Origin: Luteimonas sp. YGD11-2
GTDB lineage: Bacteria > Pseudomonadota > Gammaproteobacteria > Xanthomonadales > Xanthomonadaceae
Reading direction: 5' to 3'
DNA length: 64,000 bases
NCBI RefSeq assembly: GCF_004118975.1
Contig: NZ_CP035376.1
Span: forward strand, 1,054,001-1,118,000
The stretch's first letter is position 1; every line of letters starts with the position of its first letter. Below are positions 10,919-19,154 of this stretch, one piece after another. The notes beneath the pieces were generated by a model, which saw nothing but the letters and a program-made list of their open reading frames with translations, was not told where the DNA came from and did not search any database. The position numbers and the translations under genes were made by a program.

Positions 10919-12027
10919 ACCAGGTCAGGGCCGCCTTCCTGGAGACTCTGCGCGCCGTGTTCTCGGACCGCTACGCGGTGGTGACGCTGATCGGCGCCGT
11001 GGTGCTGTACTCGTTCTTCTACCCGGTCGCCTACCGGCACCAGGTGGCTTCGCAGTATCCGGTGCTGGTGGTCGACCTCGACCATAGCGCCATGAGCCGC
11101 GCCCTGGTGCGCAAGGCGGGCGCGGTGCGCGCGGTGAGGATCGTCGGCGATGCGACCTCGGTGGAGGAGGCCCGGCCAAGGATCGCCCGCGGTGAAGCGC
11201 AGGGCCTGCTGGTGGTGCCCGCGGGGTTCGAACGCGGGATCCTGCGCGGCGGGCAGGGACAACTGGCGCTGTACGGCAGTGGTGCGTTCCTCGGTCGCGG
11301 CGGCGTGGTGCTGGAGGGCCTGGGCGAGGCCGCCGCCGCGTTCGCGCGCGAGGCCGCCGTGGTGCAGGCAGGTTTCGCAGGTGCGCCCGGCGCAGCGCCG
11401 CTGCAGGTGGTGGCGCGGCCGCTGTTCAACACCCGCGAGGGTTACGGCAGCGCCGTGGTGCCGGGCGTGGCACAGCTGATCGTGCAGCAGACACTGCTGA
11501 TCGGCATGCTGGTCATGGCCGGCACGCGTCGCGAACGCCTGGGTCGGCTGGCGTTCTCGCGCAGCGGCCTGCTCGGCATCGCCGCCGCGTTCGCGCTGAT
11601 CGGCGTGTGCAGCATGCTGTACTACAACGGTCTGGTGATGTGGCTCCAGGACTATCCGCGTGGGGGCAATCCGCCCGGTACGCTGGTGGGCGGAGCGCTG
11701 TACGTGGCCGCGGTGGTGGCGTTCGCGCTGTTCGCGGGCAGTTTCTTCCGCACCCGCGAACGGCCCTTCCAGCTGATGCTCGTCACCGCGCTGCCACTCT
11801 TCTTCCTGTCCGGGCTGTCATGGCCGGCCGTGGCGATGCCACAGCCCCTGGCGTGGCTGGCGAAGCTGGTTCCCTCCACGCCCGGCATCAACCTGATGGT
11901 GAAGTTCAACCAGATGGGCGCAAGCTTCGCCGAGGCGCTTCCCGAGTTGTGCAACCTCGCGTTCTTGACACTGCTGTATGGCGCGCTGGCGGTGTGGCGC
12001 TACGCCCCGGGGCGGGACGGCGCCTGA
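10915..12027 (+). CDS. ABC-2 type permease, second of two
   Basis: A 370-residue paralogue of the upstream permease with the same architecture: TM1 near residues 22-40, an extracytoplasmic domain starting YPVLVVDLDHSAMSRALVRKA, and a C-terminal bundle of about five helices. It overlaps the previous gene by 4 bp and ends the six-gene efflux operon. The pair would form a heterodimeric channel fed through the HlyD protein and the TolC-type exit duct. No Walker motifs occur in either permease. Confidence 0.85.
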   Translation: MNQVRAAFLETLRAVFSDRYAVVTLIGAVVLYSFFYPVAYRHQVASQYPVLVVDLDHSAMSRALVRKAGAVRAVRIVGDATSVEEARPRIARGEAQGLLVVPAGFERGILRGGQGQLALYGSGAFLGRGGVVLEGLGEAAAAFAREAAVVQAGFAGAPGAAPLQVVARPLFNTREGYGSAVVPGVAQLIVQQTLLIGMLVMAGTRRERLGRLAFSRSGLLGIAAAFALIGVCSMLYYNGLVMWLQDYPRGGNPPGTLVGGALYVAAVVAFALFAGSFFRTRERPFQLMLVTALPLFFLSGLSWPAVAMPQPLAWLAKLVPSTPGINLMVKFNQMGASFAEALPELCNLAFLTLLYGALAVWRYAPGRDGA

Positions 12028-12056
12028 CGGGCCGGTCACGCAGCACGGGGCCGGGG

Positions 12057-12150
12057 CGGCTTGTGCGCGGGTATCGGAGATGGTCTGCGCGCTGGATGTC
12101 CTGGCCGACAATCCGTTGATCGGTCGTCTGGTGCCTGGGAGCCACGACTT
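12057..12150 (+). pseudogene. Fragment resembling a RelE/ParE toxin
   Basis: In this short stretch one frame reads MVCALDVLADNPLIGRLVPG, the kind of segment found in the middle of ParE/RelE toxins (LxxLAxxPxxGR). There is no N-terminal strand before it and no C-terminal RELVI-type end after it. It therefore looks like a decayed scrap between the efflux operon and the M3 peptidase. The resemblance is short and the call is tentative. Confidence 0.35.
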
Positions 12151-12214
12151 CCGGCACGACGCAAACGGCGGGCCAATGCACTAGATTGGGCGGTCAACCG
12201 ACCGGAAGCCATTC

Positions 12215-14341
12215 ATGATCCTTCGTTCGTGCGTCCTCTCCGCCGCCATCGCAGCCACCCTGATGAGCACCAGCCTTCCCAGCGCCGCCCAGTCGACCCC
12301 GCCGGCCGCCCAGCAGTCCGCCAATCCGCTGGTTGGCGCCTGGAGCACTCCGGACGGCGTGCCGCCCTACGACCGCATTCGCCCGGAGCACTACGAGCCT
12401 GCCTTCGACCGGGCCATCGCCGCGGCGCGCAACGACAGCCAGGCCATCGCGAAGGATCCGGCCGCGCCGACCTTCGAGAACACCATCGAGGCGATGGAGC
12501 GGTCCGGCCGCGAGTTGTCGCGCGTGGCGAGCACCTTCTTCACCGTGGCCTCCGCCGATGCCACCCCGGCCAACCAGGCGATCCAGAAGGCCATCGCGCC
12601 GAAGCTGGCCCGGCTGTCCAACGAGACCATGCTCGACCAGGCGCTGTTCCAGCGCGTGGATGCGCTCTACCAGCAGCGCGCCGACCTGGGCCTGACGCCG
12701 GAACAGAGCCGCCTGCTGGAGCAGACGCACAAGCGCTTCGTGCGCGCCGGTGCGGCGCTCTCGCCCGATGCGCGCACGCGCGTGGCGGCGATCAATGAAG
12801 AACTCGCCAACCTCGGCGTGGCCTTCGGCCAGAAGCTGCTGGCCGACCAGAAGGCCAATGACGTGTTCCTGGGCGCTGCCGAAGTGGAAGGCCTGCCGGC
12901 CGACCAGACCAGCGCCGCGGCGGCTGCGGCGGAAGCCGCCGGCAAGCCGGGCCAGTACCTGTTCCCCGCCACCCGCTCGGCCGCCGAGCCGTTCCTCACC
13001 GCCGCGCCCAACCGCGATGCGCGCGAGAAGATCTGGCGCGCCTTCACCTTCCGCGGCGACAACGACAACGCCAACAACACCAGCGCCGAGATCAAGCGCC
13101 TGGTTGAGCTGCGCATCGAGCGCGCGAAGCTGATGGGCGCCGACACCCATGCCGATTTCGTGCTCTCCGACGCCATGGCCAAAACCCCCGACGCGGCGAT
13201 GGAGCTGCTGATGGCGGTCTACACGCCGGCGCTGGAGCGTGCGAACGAGGAGCTGCGCGACATCCAGGCCCTGGCCGCGAAGGACGGCGTCACCGACGTC
13301 CAGCCCTGGGACTGGCGCTACTACGCCGAGCAGGTACGCAGCGAGCGTTTCGCGCTGGACGAGGCGCAGGTCAAGCAGTACATGCCGCTCGACGGCATCG
13401 TCGATGCGATGTTCGAGACCACGCAGAAGCTGTTCGGCCTCACCGTGCACGAGCGCAACGACATCCCGGTCTACGCCGACGGCGTGCGCGTGTTCGAGAT
13501 CCGCGAGGCGGATGGCCAGAAGGTCGGCCTGTTCTACGCCGACTGGTTCGGCCGCCCCACCAAGCGCCCGGGCGCCTGGATGAACAGCATCCGCGTGCCC
13601 AACGGCCTGCTGGGCGAAAGCCCGATCGTGGTCAACAACCAGAACATTACCCGGCCCGCGGCCGGCGAGCGCGCGCTGATCTCGCTGGACGAAGCGCAGA
13701 CCCTGTTCCACGAATTCGGCCATGGCCTGCACGGCCTGCTGTCGACCGCGCATTACCCGAGCCTGTCGGGCACCGCGGTCTCGCGTGACTTCGTCGAGTT
13801 CCCCTCGCAGGTCTACGAGCACTGGATCACCGAGCCGACCGTGCTGCAGGCGCATGCCCGCAATGCCGACGGCGAGGCGATGCCTACGGAGATGCTCGAG
13901 TCGCTGCTGAAGGCGCAGACCTTCAACCAGGGCTTCTCCACCGTGCAGCAGCTGTCGTCGGCGATCCTCGACATGCGCCTGCACCAGCTGACCGAACTGC
14001 CGGCCGATTTCGATGCCGGCGAGTGGGAAGCCGCGCAGCTGCGCGAGCTGGGCGTGCCGGAGGAGATCGGCATGCGCCACCGCCTGCCGCACTTCAGCCA
14101 CATCTTCGATGGCGGCTATTCGGCCAGCTACTACGCCTACACCTGGGCGGAAGCGATGGACGCCGACGGCTTCGATGCGTTCAAGGAAGCCGGCAACGTG
14201 TTCGACCCGGAGCTTGCAGCGAAGCTGCGCCGCGAGGTGTACGAGGTGGGCAACACCCGCGACCCGGCCGAGAGCTACAAGGCGTTCCGTGGCCGCATGC
14301 CCACCGCGGATGCACTGCTGCGCAATCGCGGCCTGAAGTGA
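12215..14341 (+). CDS. dcp: M3 family zinc metallopeptidase (peptidyl-dipeptidase Dcp-like)
   Basis: A 708-residue exported oligopeptidase. It starts with a signal peptide (hydrophobic segment at residues 8-22 ending AAQ). The zinc site HEFGHGLH begins at residue 499, inside the typical ETLFHEFGH-like context (LFHEFGHGLHGLLS). The C-terminal GGYSASYYAYTWAEAMDADGF block is characteristic of Dcp/OpdA enzymes, which release dipeptides from short peptides. The signal peptide suggests a periplasmic Dcp rather than cytoplasmic OpdA. A TAGATT box sits about 30 bp ahead of the start. It is monocistronic with its own terminator. Confidence 0.93.
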   Translation: MILRSCVLSAAIAATLMSTSLPSAAQSTPPAAQQSANPLVGAWSTPDGVPPYDRIRPEHYEPAFDRAIAAARNDSQAIAKDPAAPTFENTIEAMERSGRELSRVASTFFTVASADATPANQAIQKAIAPKLARLSNETMLDQALFQRVDALYQQRADLGLTPEQSRLLEQTHKRFVRAGAALSPDARTRVAAINEELANLGVAFGQKLLADQKANDVFLGAAEVEGLPADQTSAAAAAAEAAGKPGQYLFPATRSAAEPFLTAAPNRDAREKIWRAFTFRGDNDNANNTSAEIKRLVELRIERAKLMGADTHADFVLSDAMAKTPDAAMELLMAVYTPALERANEELRDIQALAAKDGVTDVQPWDWRYYAEQVRSERFALDEAQVKQYMPLDGIVDAMFETTQKLFGLTVHERNDIPVYADGVRVFEIREADGQKVGLFYADWFGRPTKRPGAWMNSIRVPNGLLGESPIVVNNQNITRPAAGERALISLDEAQTLFHEFGHGLHGLLSTAHYPSLSGTAVSRDFVEFPSQVYEHWITEPTVLQAHARNADGEAMPTEMLESLLKAQTFNQGFSTVQQLSSAILDMRLHQLTELPADFDAGEWEAAQLRELGVPEEIGMRHRLPHFSHIFDGGYSASYYAYTWAEAMDADGFDAFKEAGNVFDPELAAKLRREVYEVGNTRDPAESYKAFRGRMPTADALLRNRGLK

Positions 14342-14365
14342 GCCACCGCCAGCGGCGATGAAAAG

Positions 14366-14395
14366 AGGCGACCCGGGCAACCGGGTCGCCTTCTT
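14366..14395 (+). terminator. Terminator of the M3 peptidase gene
   Basis: Perfect 11-bp arms AGGCGACCCGG and CCGGGTCGCCT around a GCAA tetraloop, followed by TCTTT. It starts 25 bp after the stop codon. Confidence 0.85.
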
Positions 14396-14453
14396 TCCGG
14401 ACGGGCGCGGGTGCCTTGGAAGCAGCGGCGCCGCCGTCGGACGCCGCCCGGAC

Positions 14454-15122
14454 CTAACCGGCCAGGTCGGGGAAGGTCTCGGCGAGCGAGCCCTCGTCGG
14501 GCAGGATGTAGAAGACCCCGCCGCGTTCGAAGGTCGAGCGCACGACGTCCTCGTAGAACTCCGGCGACACGTTGATGCAGCCGTGGGTGACGCGGTTGTC
14601 GTCGGGCGTCGGCGAGGCGAGGCGTTCGGCGCGCTTCTCGTCTGGAGCCCCGGTGGCGGTGGGGTGGATGGACACCGCGGACTCGTAGTCCACCCACAGC
14701 ACGCGGCCCGCGTCGATCGACGGCCCGTAACCGCCCACGAAGCGGCCGGCAGGGGTGGTGCGGTCGCGGCCCGGGATCTCGCGCAGCGCGAGGCCGGCAA
14801 TGCCGGGCGCGGTGTGGTCGCCGACCGCCGAGCCGAACAGCCCGGGTGCAGCGCCGCGAAGCCGGCCGTCACCGCCGAACACCAGGATCTGCGCCGCCGC
14901 CTTGTCGATCACCGCGAACGGATAGCCCTGGTGGTCATTGGCCGCGACCACCCGGCCGGCGAGTTCGATCACCGTGTCGGAGACGTCCTGGCCCTGCGGC
15001 AGCTGGTCGACCGCGGCAGCGGGCCTGGCGGCATCTTCGGCGCTGGCCATGCCGACGCCCGCGAACGCCAGGGCCAGCACCAGGGCGCCATGCAGGGCGC
15101 GCTTGGTGGGAAGGGTGCACAT
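14454..15122 (-). CDS. L,D-transpeptidase (YkuD) family protein
   Basis: A 222-residue exported enzyme with an N-terminal signal peptide (hydrophobic residues 11-27, cleavage near ASA-ED). Enzymes of this fold make meso-DAP cross-links in peptidoglycan or attach lipoproteins to it. The active-site signature is visible as SIHP (His153) and THGCINVSPEFY with the catalytic Cys at residue 182. It is followed on the same strand, upstream, by a small Lpp-like lipoprotein gene. The two could be functionally linked, since L,D-transpeptidases tether Lpp in E. coli; that link is inference. Confidence 0.88.
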   Translation of the reverse strand: MCTLPTKRALHGALVLALAFAGVGMASAEDAARPAAAVDQLPQGQDVSDTVIELAGRVVAANDHQGYPFAVIDKAAAQILVFGGDGRLRGAAPGLFGSAVGDHTAPGIAGLALREIPGRDRTTPAGRFVGGYGPSIDAGRVLWVDYESAVSIHPTATGAPDEKRAERLASPTPDDNRVTHGCINVSPEFYEDVVRSTFERGGVFYILPDEGSLAETFPDLAG

Positions 15123-15160
15123 ACGGATGGGGATTCCTCGAAAAACGGATCAGACAAACG

Positions 15161-15220
15161 CCGGGACCCGACGCCCATGCAGGCCATCGGGTCCCGGGAT
15201 CGGGCCGTGGGTCACGGCCC
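15161..15220 (-). terminator. Double hairpin after the Lpp-like gene
   Basis: Two inverted repeats lie just downstream of the lipoprotein stop. The first is GGGCCGTG/CACGGCCC with a 3-nt loop (15202-15220). The second has 11-bp arms CCGGGACCCGA/TCGGGTCCCGG with a 15-nt loop (15161-15197). No strong T-run follows, so they may stabilise the mRNA end or end transcription inefficiently. Confidence 0.5.
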
Positions 15221-15231
15221 GGGCAGCGCGA

Positions 15232-15501
15232 TCAGCCGCGCGGCACGCGGCGCGGGGCCGATTCCAGCTGCTGCACGCGGCCTTCGATCTGGTCCAGCCG
15301 CTGGTTGGCGCGCTGGGCGGCCTGGTTTGCGGATTCCGCGCTCTGGGCCGCGCTCTGCACCCGCGTATCGACCTGGTCGAGGCGCGAATTGATGCCTGCG
15401 AACTCGTCGTCATAGGTGGCGCAGGCGGAAAGGCCCACGGTGGCGAGCAGTGCCACACCGAGCGTACGTGCCACCACCAGATGCTTCTTCTTCAGGAACA
15501 T
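15232..15501 (-). CDS. Small Lpp/OprI-like outer-membrane lipoprotein
   Basis: An 89-residue lipoprotein with a basic start, a hydrophobic core and the lipobox LSAC (Cys27). The mature part is a heptad-like coiled coil rich in Ala, Gln and Asn (INSRLDQVDTRVQSAAQSAE), as in murein lipoprotein Lpp and OprI. Unlike E. coli Lpp it ends in RRVPRG with no C-terminal lysine, so covalent attachment to peptidoglycan is not evident. Two ATGs lie close together. GAGGAG abuts the first and stands 6 nt before the second, so I chose the second. Confidence 0.8.
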   Translation of the reverse strand: MFLKKKHLVVARTLGVALLATVGLSACATYDDEFAGINSRLDQVDTRVQSAAQSAESANQAAQRANQRLDQIEGRVQQLESAPRRVPRG

Positions 15502-15660
15502 GACCATCTCCTCTGTCGGGGGCCTCGAATATAGCGGCGTTTGCGGCGACGCCGTGACCCGCCTTCAGCTGACGTTCCATGTCGTGCAATAGCGATGAAG
15601 GAGCACAAAGTGACCTTGAGCGGCACGCTCGTACCCACGAAACCGGCCCCGCGGCCCAGG

Positions 15661-16083
15661 TCATCGCACCGATGGCCCCCGGTCCGTCGGGCCGACCACC
15701 TCACCGTCTTCCTTGGTGAACGGCTGCGCCAGCGGCGGCAGGATCTCCAGCACCACTTCGGAAGGCCGGCACAGCCGGGTGCCGGTGTCGGTGACCACGA
15801 ACGGGCGGTTGATCAGCACCGGGTGCGCGAGCATCGCGTCGAGCAACTGGTCGTCGGTCAGCGTCGGATCGTCGAGGCCCAGGTCGTCGTAGGGCGTGCC
15901 CTTGCGGCGCAGCGCATCGCGCACGCCGATGCCGGCGGCGGCGATCATCGCCACAAGCTGCTCGCGCGACGGCGGATCGCGCAGGTACTCGACCACCGTC
16001 GGCTCGATGCCGGAATGGCGGATCAGCGCCAGGGTATTGCGCGAGGTGCCGCAGGAAGGGTTGTGCCAGATGGTAGCGTCCAT
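15661..16083 (-). CDS. arsC: Arsenate reductase (glutaredoxin-dependent)
   Basis: A 140-residue cytoplasmic reductase that converts arsenate to arsenite for export. The active-site loop HNPSCGTSRNTL with catalytic Cys11 is intact. The arsenate-binding arginine region (PVLINRPFV) follows near residues 87-96. It lies 9 bp behind arsH on the same strand, so arsH and arsC form one transcript running away from arsR-arsB. The class is the glutaredoxin-type ArsC of enterobacterial plasmid R773 rather than the thioredoxin-linked type. Confidence 0.95.
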   Translation of the reverse strand: MDATIWHNPSCGTSRNTLALIRHSGIEPTVVEYLRDPPSREQLVAMIAAAGIGVRDALRRKGTPYDDLGLDDPTLTDDQLLDAMLAHPVLINRPFVVTDTGTRLCRPSEVVLEILPPLAQPFTKEDGEVVGPTDRGPSVR

Positions 16084-16092
16084 GGGTGGCCT

Positions 16093-16833
16093 TCAGGTTC
16101 CGGTGGAGGTGGCGGCCGCTGCCAGCGCGGCGGCGACCAGGTGGCCCTTGCGTTCGCTGTAGCGGCTGGTCAGGTAGTCGCTGTGGCCGCGCACCAGCAG
16201 GGTGAACTTCACCAGCTCCTCGATCACGTCGACCACGCGGTCGTACAGCGCCGAAGGCTTCATGCGGCCGGCCTCGTCGAACTCCTGCCAGGCCTTGGGC
16301 ACCGACGACTGGTTGGGGATGGTGACCATGCGCATCCAGCGCCCGAGCACGCGCATGGCGTTGACGGCGTTGAACGACTGCGAGCCGCCGCTGACCTGCA
16401 TCACCGCAAGCGTGCGGCCCTGGGTGGGGCGCATGCCGCCATCCTCGAGCGGCAGCCAGTCGATCTGGTTCTTGAACACCGCGGTGAGGGTGCCGTGGCG
16501 CTCCGGGCTCACCCATACCTGGCCCTCGGACCACAGCGACAGCGCCCGCAGCTCGCGCACCTTCGGGTGGTCGGCCTCGCAACTGCCCTGCACGGGCAGG
16601 TCGCGCGGATCGAACACCCGCGTCTCGGCGCCGAAGTGGCGCAGCAGGCGCTCGGCTTCCAGCGCCAGCTTGCGGCTGTAGGACTCCGGACGCAGCGAGC
16701 CGTAGAGGATCAGGATCCGCGGCGGGTGGCCGCCGTCGACACCGAGGCGGGCGGCATCGGGCACCTCGAGTGCGGCGGGGTCGATGTTGGGCAGGTCGTC
16801 GGGGACCGCGGTGATTGCGCGTTCGAAATTCAT
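16093..16833 (-). CDS. arsH: Arsenical resistance flavoprotein ArsH
   Basis: A 246-residue NADPH-dependent FMN reductase family protein. The FMN phosphate-binding loop [15 protein letters not shown] is near residues 55-69 and the ArsH-typical [21 protein letters not shown] follows. Characterised ArsH enzymes oxidise trivalent organoarsenicals or reduce quinones or metal oxyanions. It is the first gene of arsHC and starts only 17 bp from the divergent arsR. The predicted transcription start falls on the A of its ATG, and no Shine-Dalgarno sequence precedes it. Confidence 0.94.
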   Translation of the reverse strand: MNFERAITAVPDDLPNIDPAALEVPDAARLGVDGGHPPRILILYGSLRPESYSRKLALEAERLLRHFGAETRVFDPRDLPVQGSCEADHPKVRELRALSLWSEGQVWVSPERHGTLTAVFKNQIDWLPLEDGGMRPTQGRTLAVMQVSGGSQSFNAVNAMRVLGRWMRMVTIPNQSSVPKAWQEFDEAGRMKPSALYDRVVDVIEELVKFTLLVRGHSDYLTSRYSERKGHLVAAALAAAATSTGT

Positions 16834-16844
16834 TCGACTATTCT
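16815..16844 (+). promoter_or_regulatory. Predicted arsR-arsB promoter (leaderless)
   Basis: -35 TTGCGC (16815-16820), an 18-nt spacer and -10 TATTCT (16839-16844). Seven nucleotides after the -10 box is the A of the arsR ATG (16851). The -35 box lies inside the arsH coding region. Confidence 0.55.
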
Positions 16845-16869
16845 AGAAACATGGAATTGAACGACGCAA
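16840..16869 (-). promoter_or_regulatory. Predicted arsH-arsC promoter (leaderless), overlapping arsR promoter
   Basis: Read on the minus strand: -35 TTGCGT (16869-16864), an 18-nt spacer and -10 TAGAAT (16845-16840). Seven nucleotides on is the A of the arsH ATG (16833). Its -10 box overlaps the arsR -10 box on the other strand, inside the palindrome TTCTAGAA (16841-16848). A single bound ArsR could block both. Confidence 0.55.
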
Positions 16870-17198
16870 GCACCGCGCTCTCCGCGCTGGGCCATGTCAC
16901 CCGCCTGTCGATCTTCCGCCAGCTTGTGGAGGCAGGCCCCGAGGGGCGCACGCCCGGGCAGATCGTCGAAGCGCTGTCGCTGCCCGGGGCCACGCTGTCG
17001 TTCCACCTCAAGGAACTCGCCGCTGCCGGGCTGATCGAGGGCGAGGCGCATGGCCGCAACATCTCCTACCGCGCCGACTTCGACGCCATGAACGGCCTGC
17101 TCGAATTCCTCACCCGCAACTGCTGCGATGGCGATGCCGGCCGTTGCGCGCCTGCCGCGCCCCCGTCGACCAAACGCGCGCCGGCGCGCAAGGCCTGA
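16851..17198 (+). CDS. arsR: ArsR-family arsenite-responsive repressor
   Basis: A 115-residue winged-helix repressor. The recognition helix region LPGATLSFHLKELAAAGLIE lies at about residues 44-63, with a wing in GEAHGRNISYR. The C-terminus carries C91-C92-x6-C99, a cysteine set resembling the As(III) site described for the Acidithiobacillus-type ArsR rather than the ELCVCDL motif of the R773 type. Starts upstream of 16851 would lie inside arsH. The gene is followed 3 bp later by arsB, so the repressor controls its own efflux pump. Confidence 0.92.
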   Translation: MELNDASTALSALGHVTRLSIFRQLVEAGPEGRTPGQIVEALSLPGATLSFHLKELAAAGLIEGEAHGRNISYRADFDAMNGLLEFLTRNCCDGDAGRCAPAAPPSTKRAPARKA

Positions 17199-17201
17199 TC
17201 C

Positions 17202-18488
17202 ATGCTGCTGGCGCTTGCGATCTTCGTCGTCACCATCGTGCTGGTGATCTGGCAGCCACGGGGCCTGAGCGTGGGCTGGAGCGCGAGTTTCGGCGCGTTG
17301 CTGGCGCTGGCCACCGGCGTGGTCGGCCTCGCGGACATCCCGGTGGTCTGGGGCATCGTCTGGAACGCCACGCTCACCTTCGTCGCGGTGATCCTCATCA
17401 GCCTGTTGCTGGACGAGGCCGGCTTCTTCGAATGGGCCGCGCTGCATGTCGCGCGCTGGGGTGGGGGCCGCGGGCGCACGCTGTTCGTGCTGCTGGTGCT
17501 TCTCGGCGCGGCGGTCTCGGCGCTGTTCGCAAACGACGGCGCCGCCCTCATCCTCACCCCGATCGTCATCGCCATGCTGCTGGCGCTGCGCTTCAGCCCC
17601 GCGGCCACGCTGGCCTTCGTGATGGCGGCCGGCTTCATCGCCGATACCGCCAGCCTGCCGCTGGTGGTGTCCAACCTGGTCAACATCGTCTCGGCGGACT
17701 ACTTCGGCATCGGCTTCGCCGAATACGCCGCGGTGATGGTGCCGGTGAACCTGGTCTCGGTGGCCGCCACGTTGCTGATGCTGTTGTGGTTCTTCCGTCG
17801 CGAGATCCCGGAGCGCTACGACGTCAGCCAGCTGAAGGACCCGCGCACCGCCATCCTCGACCGCACCACCTTCAATGCCGGCTGGGGCGTGCTGGCGATG
17901 CTGCTGGTGGGCTTCTTCGGGCTGGAGCGCGTGGGCGTGCCGATCAGCGCCGTCGCCGGCGCCGGCGCGCTGGTGCTGCTGGCGGTGGCGGCGCGGGGCC
18001 ATGTCATCCCCACCCGCAAGGTGCTGCGCGAGGCGCCGTGGCAGGTGGTGGTGTTCTCGCTGGGCATGTACCTGGTGGTGTACGGCCTGCGCAACCAGGG
18101 CCTCACCGACCACCTCGCCGTGCTGCTGGACGCCTTCGCCGGCCACGGCCTGTGGAGTGCCACGATGGGTACGGGCCTCCTCACTGCGTTCCTCTCCTCG
18201 GTGATGAACAACATGCCCACCGTGCTGGTGGGTGCCCTGTCCATCGATGCCAGCCAGGCCGAGGGCGTGGTGCGCGAGGCGATGATCTACGCCAACGTCA
18301 TCGGCAGCGACCTCGGGCCGAAGTTCACCCCCATCGGCAGCCTCGCCACCCTGCTGTGGCTGCACGTGCTGGCGCGCAAGGGCATCCGCATCACCTGGGG
18401 CTACTACTTCAGGGTGGGCATCGTGCTGACCCTGCCGGTGCTGCTGGTCACGCTGGCGGCGCTGGCGGTGAGGTTGAGTGTGGGGTGA
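17202..18488 (+). CDS. arsB: Arsenite efflux membrane protein ArsB
   Basis: A 428-residue inner-membrane antiporter with about 12 hydrophobic segments. It starts with [31 protein letters not shown] sequence (the WQPRGL block is typical of ArsB) and holds the conserved [16 protein letters not shown] and [11 protein letters not shown] stretches of the ArsB/NhaD ion-transporter superfamily. It exports arsenite using the proton gradient. No arsA ATPase gene is present, so it acts alone. It directly follows arsR. Confidence 0.96.
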   Translation: MLLALAIFVVTIVLVIWQPRGLSVGWSASFGALLALATGVVGLADIPVVWGIVWNATLTFVAVILISLLLDEAGFFEWAALHVARWGGGRGRTLFVLLVLLGAAVSALFANDGAALILTPIVIAMLLALRFSPAATLAFVMAAGFIADTASLPLVVSNLVNIVSADYFGIGFAEYAAVMVPVNLVSVAATLLMLLWFFRREIPERYDVSQLKDPRTAILDRTTFNAGWGVLAMLLVGFFGLERVGVPISAVAGAGALVLLAVAARGHVIPTRKVLREAPWQVVVFSLGMYLVVYGLRNQGLTDHLAVLLDAFAGHGLWSATMGTGLLTAFLSSVMNNMPTVLVGALSIDASQAEGVVREAMIYANVIGSDLGPKFTPIGSLATLLWLHVLARKGIRITWGYYFRVGIVLTLPVLLVTLAALAVRLSVG

Positions 18489-18566
18489 GCGAGGACCGGC
18501 CGCGCGTGGATCGCGAAGCTCCCGCCATGGCCTGACGCTCGCCGCGGGAACGCCGAAGTTGGATGA

Positions 18567-18586
18567 TGCGTTGCAATTGCAACGCA
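18567..18586 (+). promoter_or_regulatory. 20-bp perfect palindrome, probable antitoxin operator
   Basis: TGCGTTGCAATTGCAACGCA is a perfect palindrome centred 22 bp before the start of the RHH-type antitoxin gene. Such sites are the usual autoregulatory operators of toxin-antitoxin modules. There is no other recognisable promoter between arsB and this gene, so the operator may cover the -10 region. Confidence 0.6.
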
Positions 18587-18598
18587 ACCGGGTCTGAG

Positions 18599-18874
18599 AT
18601 GAAAACGGCATTCCTCCCGTCCCTACGTGTCGATCCCGAACTCCGCAAGGCCGCCGAGTCGTTATTGCAGGAGGGCGAAAGCCTGTCCAGCTTCGTCGAG
18701 CAATCCGTGCGCGCGCAGGTCAAGCTGCGGCAGCAGCAGGAGGCGTTCATCGCCCGTGAGCTGGCCTCGCGGGATCAGGCGCGCGCGCACGGTCGTTATG
18801 TGGACGCCGCTGACGTCCTGACGGGGTTGGGGCGGCAGCTCGACCATGCGAGGAAGAAGGCAGCACAGATGTGA
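18599..18874 (+). CDS. Antitoxin, ribbon-helix-helix-like (YlcI/YnfO or ParD-like)
   Basis: A 91-residue small protein. The N-terminal FLPSLRVDPELRKAAESLL is the form of a ribbon-helix-helix strand and first helix, followed by GESLSSFVEQSVRAQVKLR and a charged C-terminal tail. It is followed with overlap by a broken ParE/RelE-type toxin, which identifies it as the antitoxin of a former type II module. The chosen ATG gives the conserved N-terminus; the frame upstream runs through the palindrome. The toxin is disrupted, so the protein is now probably an orphan regulator or is decaying. Confidence 0.75.
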   Translation: MKTAFLPSLRVDPELRKAAESLLQEGESLSSFVEQSVRAQVKLRQQQEAFIARELASRDQARAHGRYVDAADVLTGLGRQLDHARKKAAQM

Positions 18875-19154
18875 CCTTCCGCGTCCGCTTCACGGAGGAA
18901 GCGCAGGACGACCTCGACCGCAGCGAAGGCGGCTTCGCGATCCGGAGCGCGCACTCCAGTCCATCCATGACGGCATCCGGGTGCTCGAACTCGCGCCGCT
19001 TAGCTGCCGCCGCGCGGCCGGCGGCGATCCATTCCTGCGCGAACTGGTAATCGGCATCGGGGCCAGCGGCTACGTGATGCTGTTCGAGATCGAAGAGGCG
19101 CAGACGGTGACGGTGCTGGCCGTGCGGCATCAGCGCGAGGGCGATTACCGCTAG
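18871..19154 (+). pseudogene. ParE/RelE-family toxin, frameshifted
   Basis: The expected toxin N-terminus VTFRVRFTEEAQDDLDR begins at a GTG overlapping the antitoxin stop. After about 17 codons the similarity continues in another frame as ERALQSIHDGIRVLELAPLS, then the C-terminal FLRELVIGIGASGYVMLFEIE and VLAVRHQREGDYR with its own stop at 19152. The middle (the usual LYDFLLERD-like helix) is missing or scrambled around 18922-18945, so the gene has an indel or short deletion. In the first frame translation would run out at about 19048. A functional toxin is unlikely unless the shift is a sequencing error. Confidence 0.7.

Noticed and set aside
12194..14872. Very long antisense frame opposite the M3 peptidase
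   Set aside because: Long open frames opposite real genes are normal at about 70% GC; the translation is Arg/Ala-rich and runs through two genes and a terminator.
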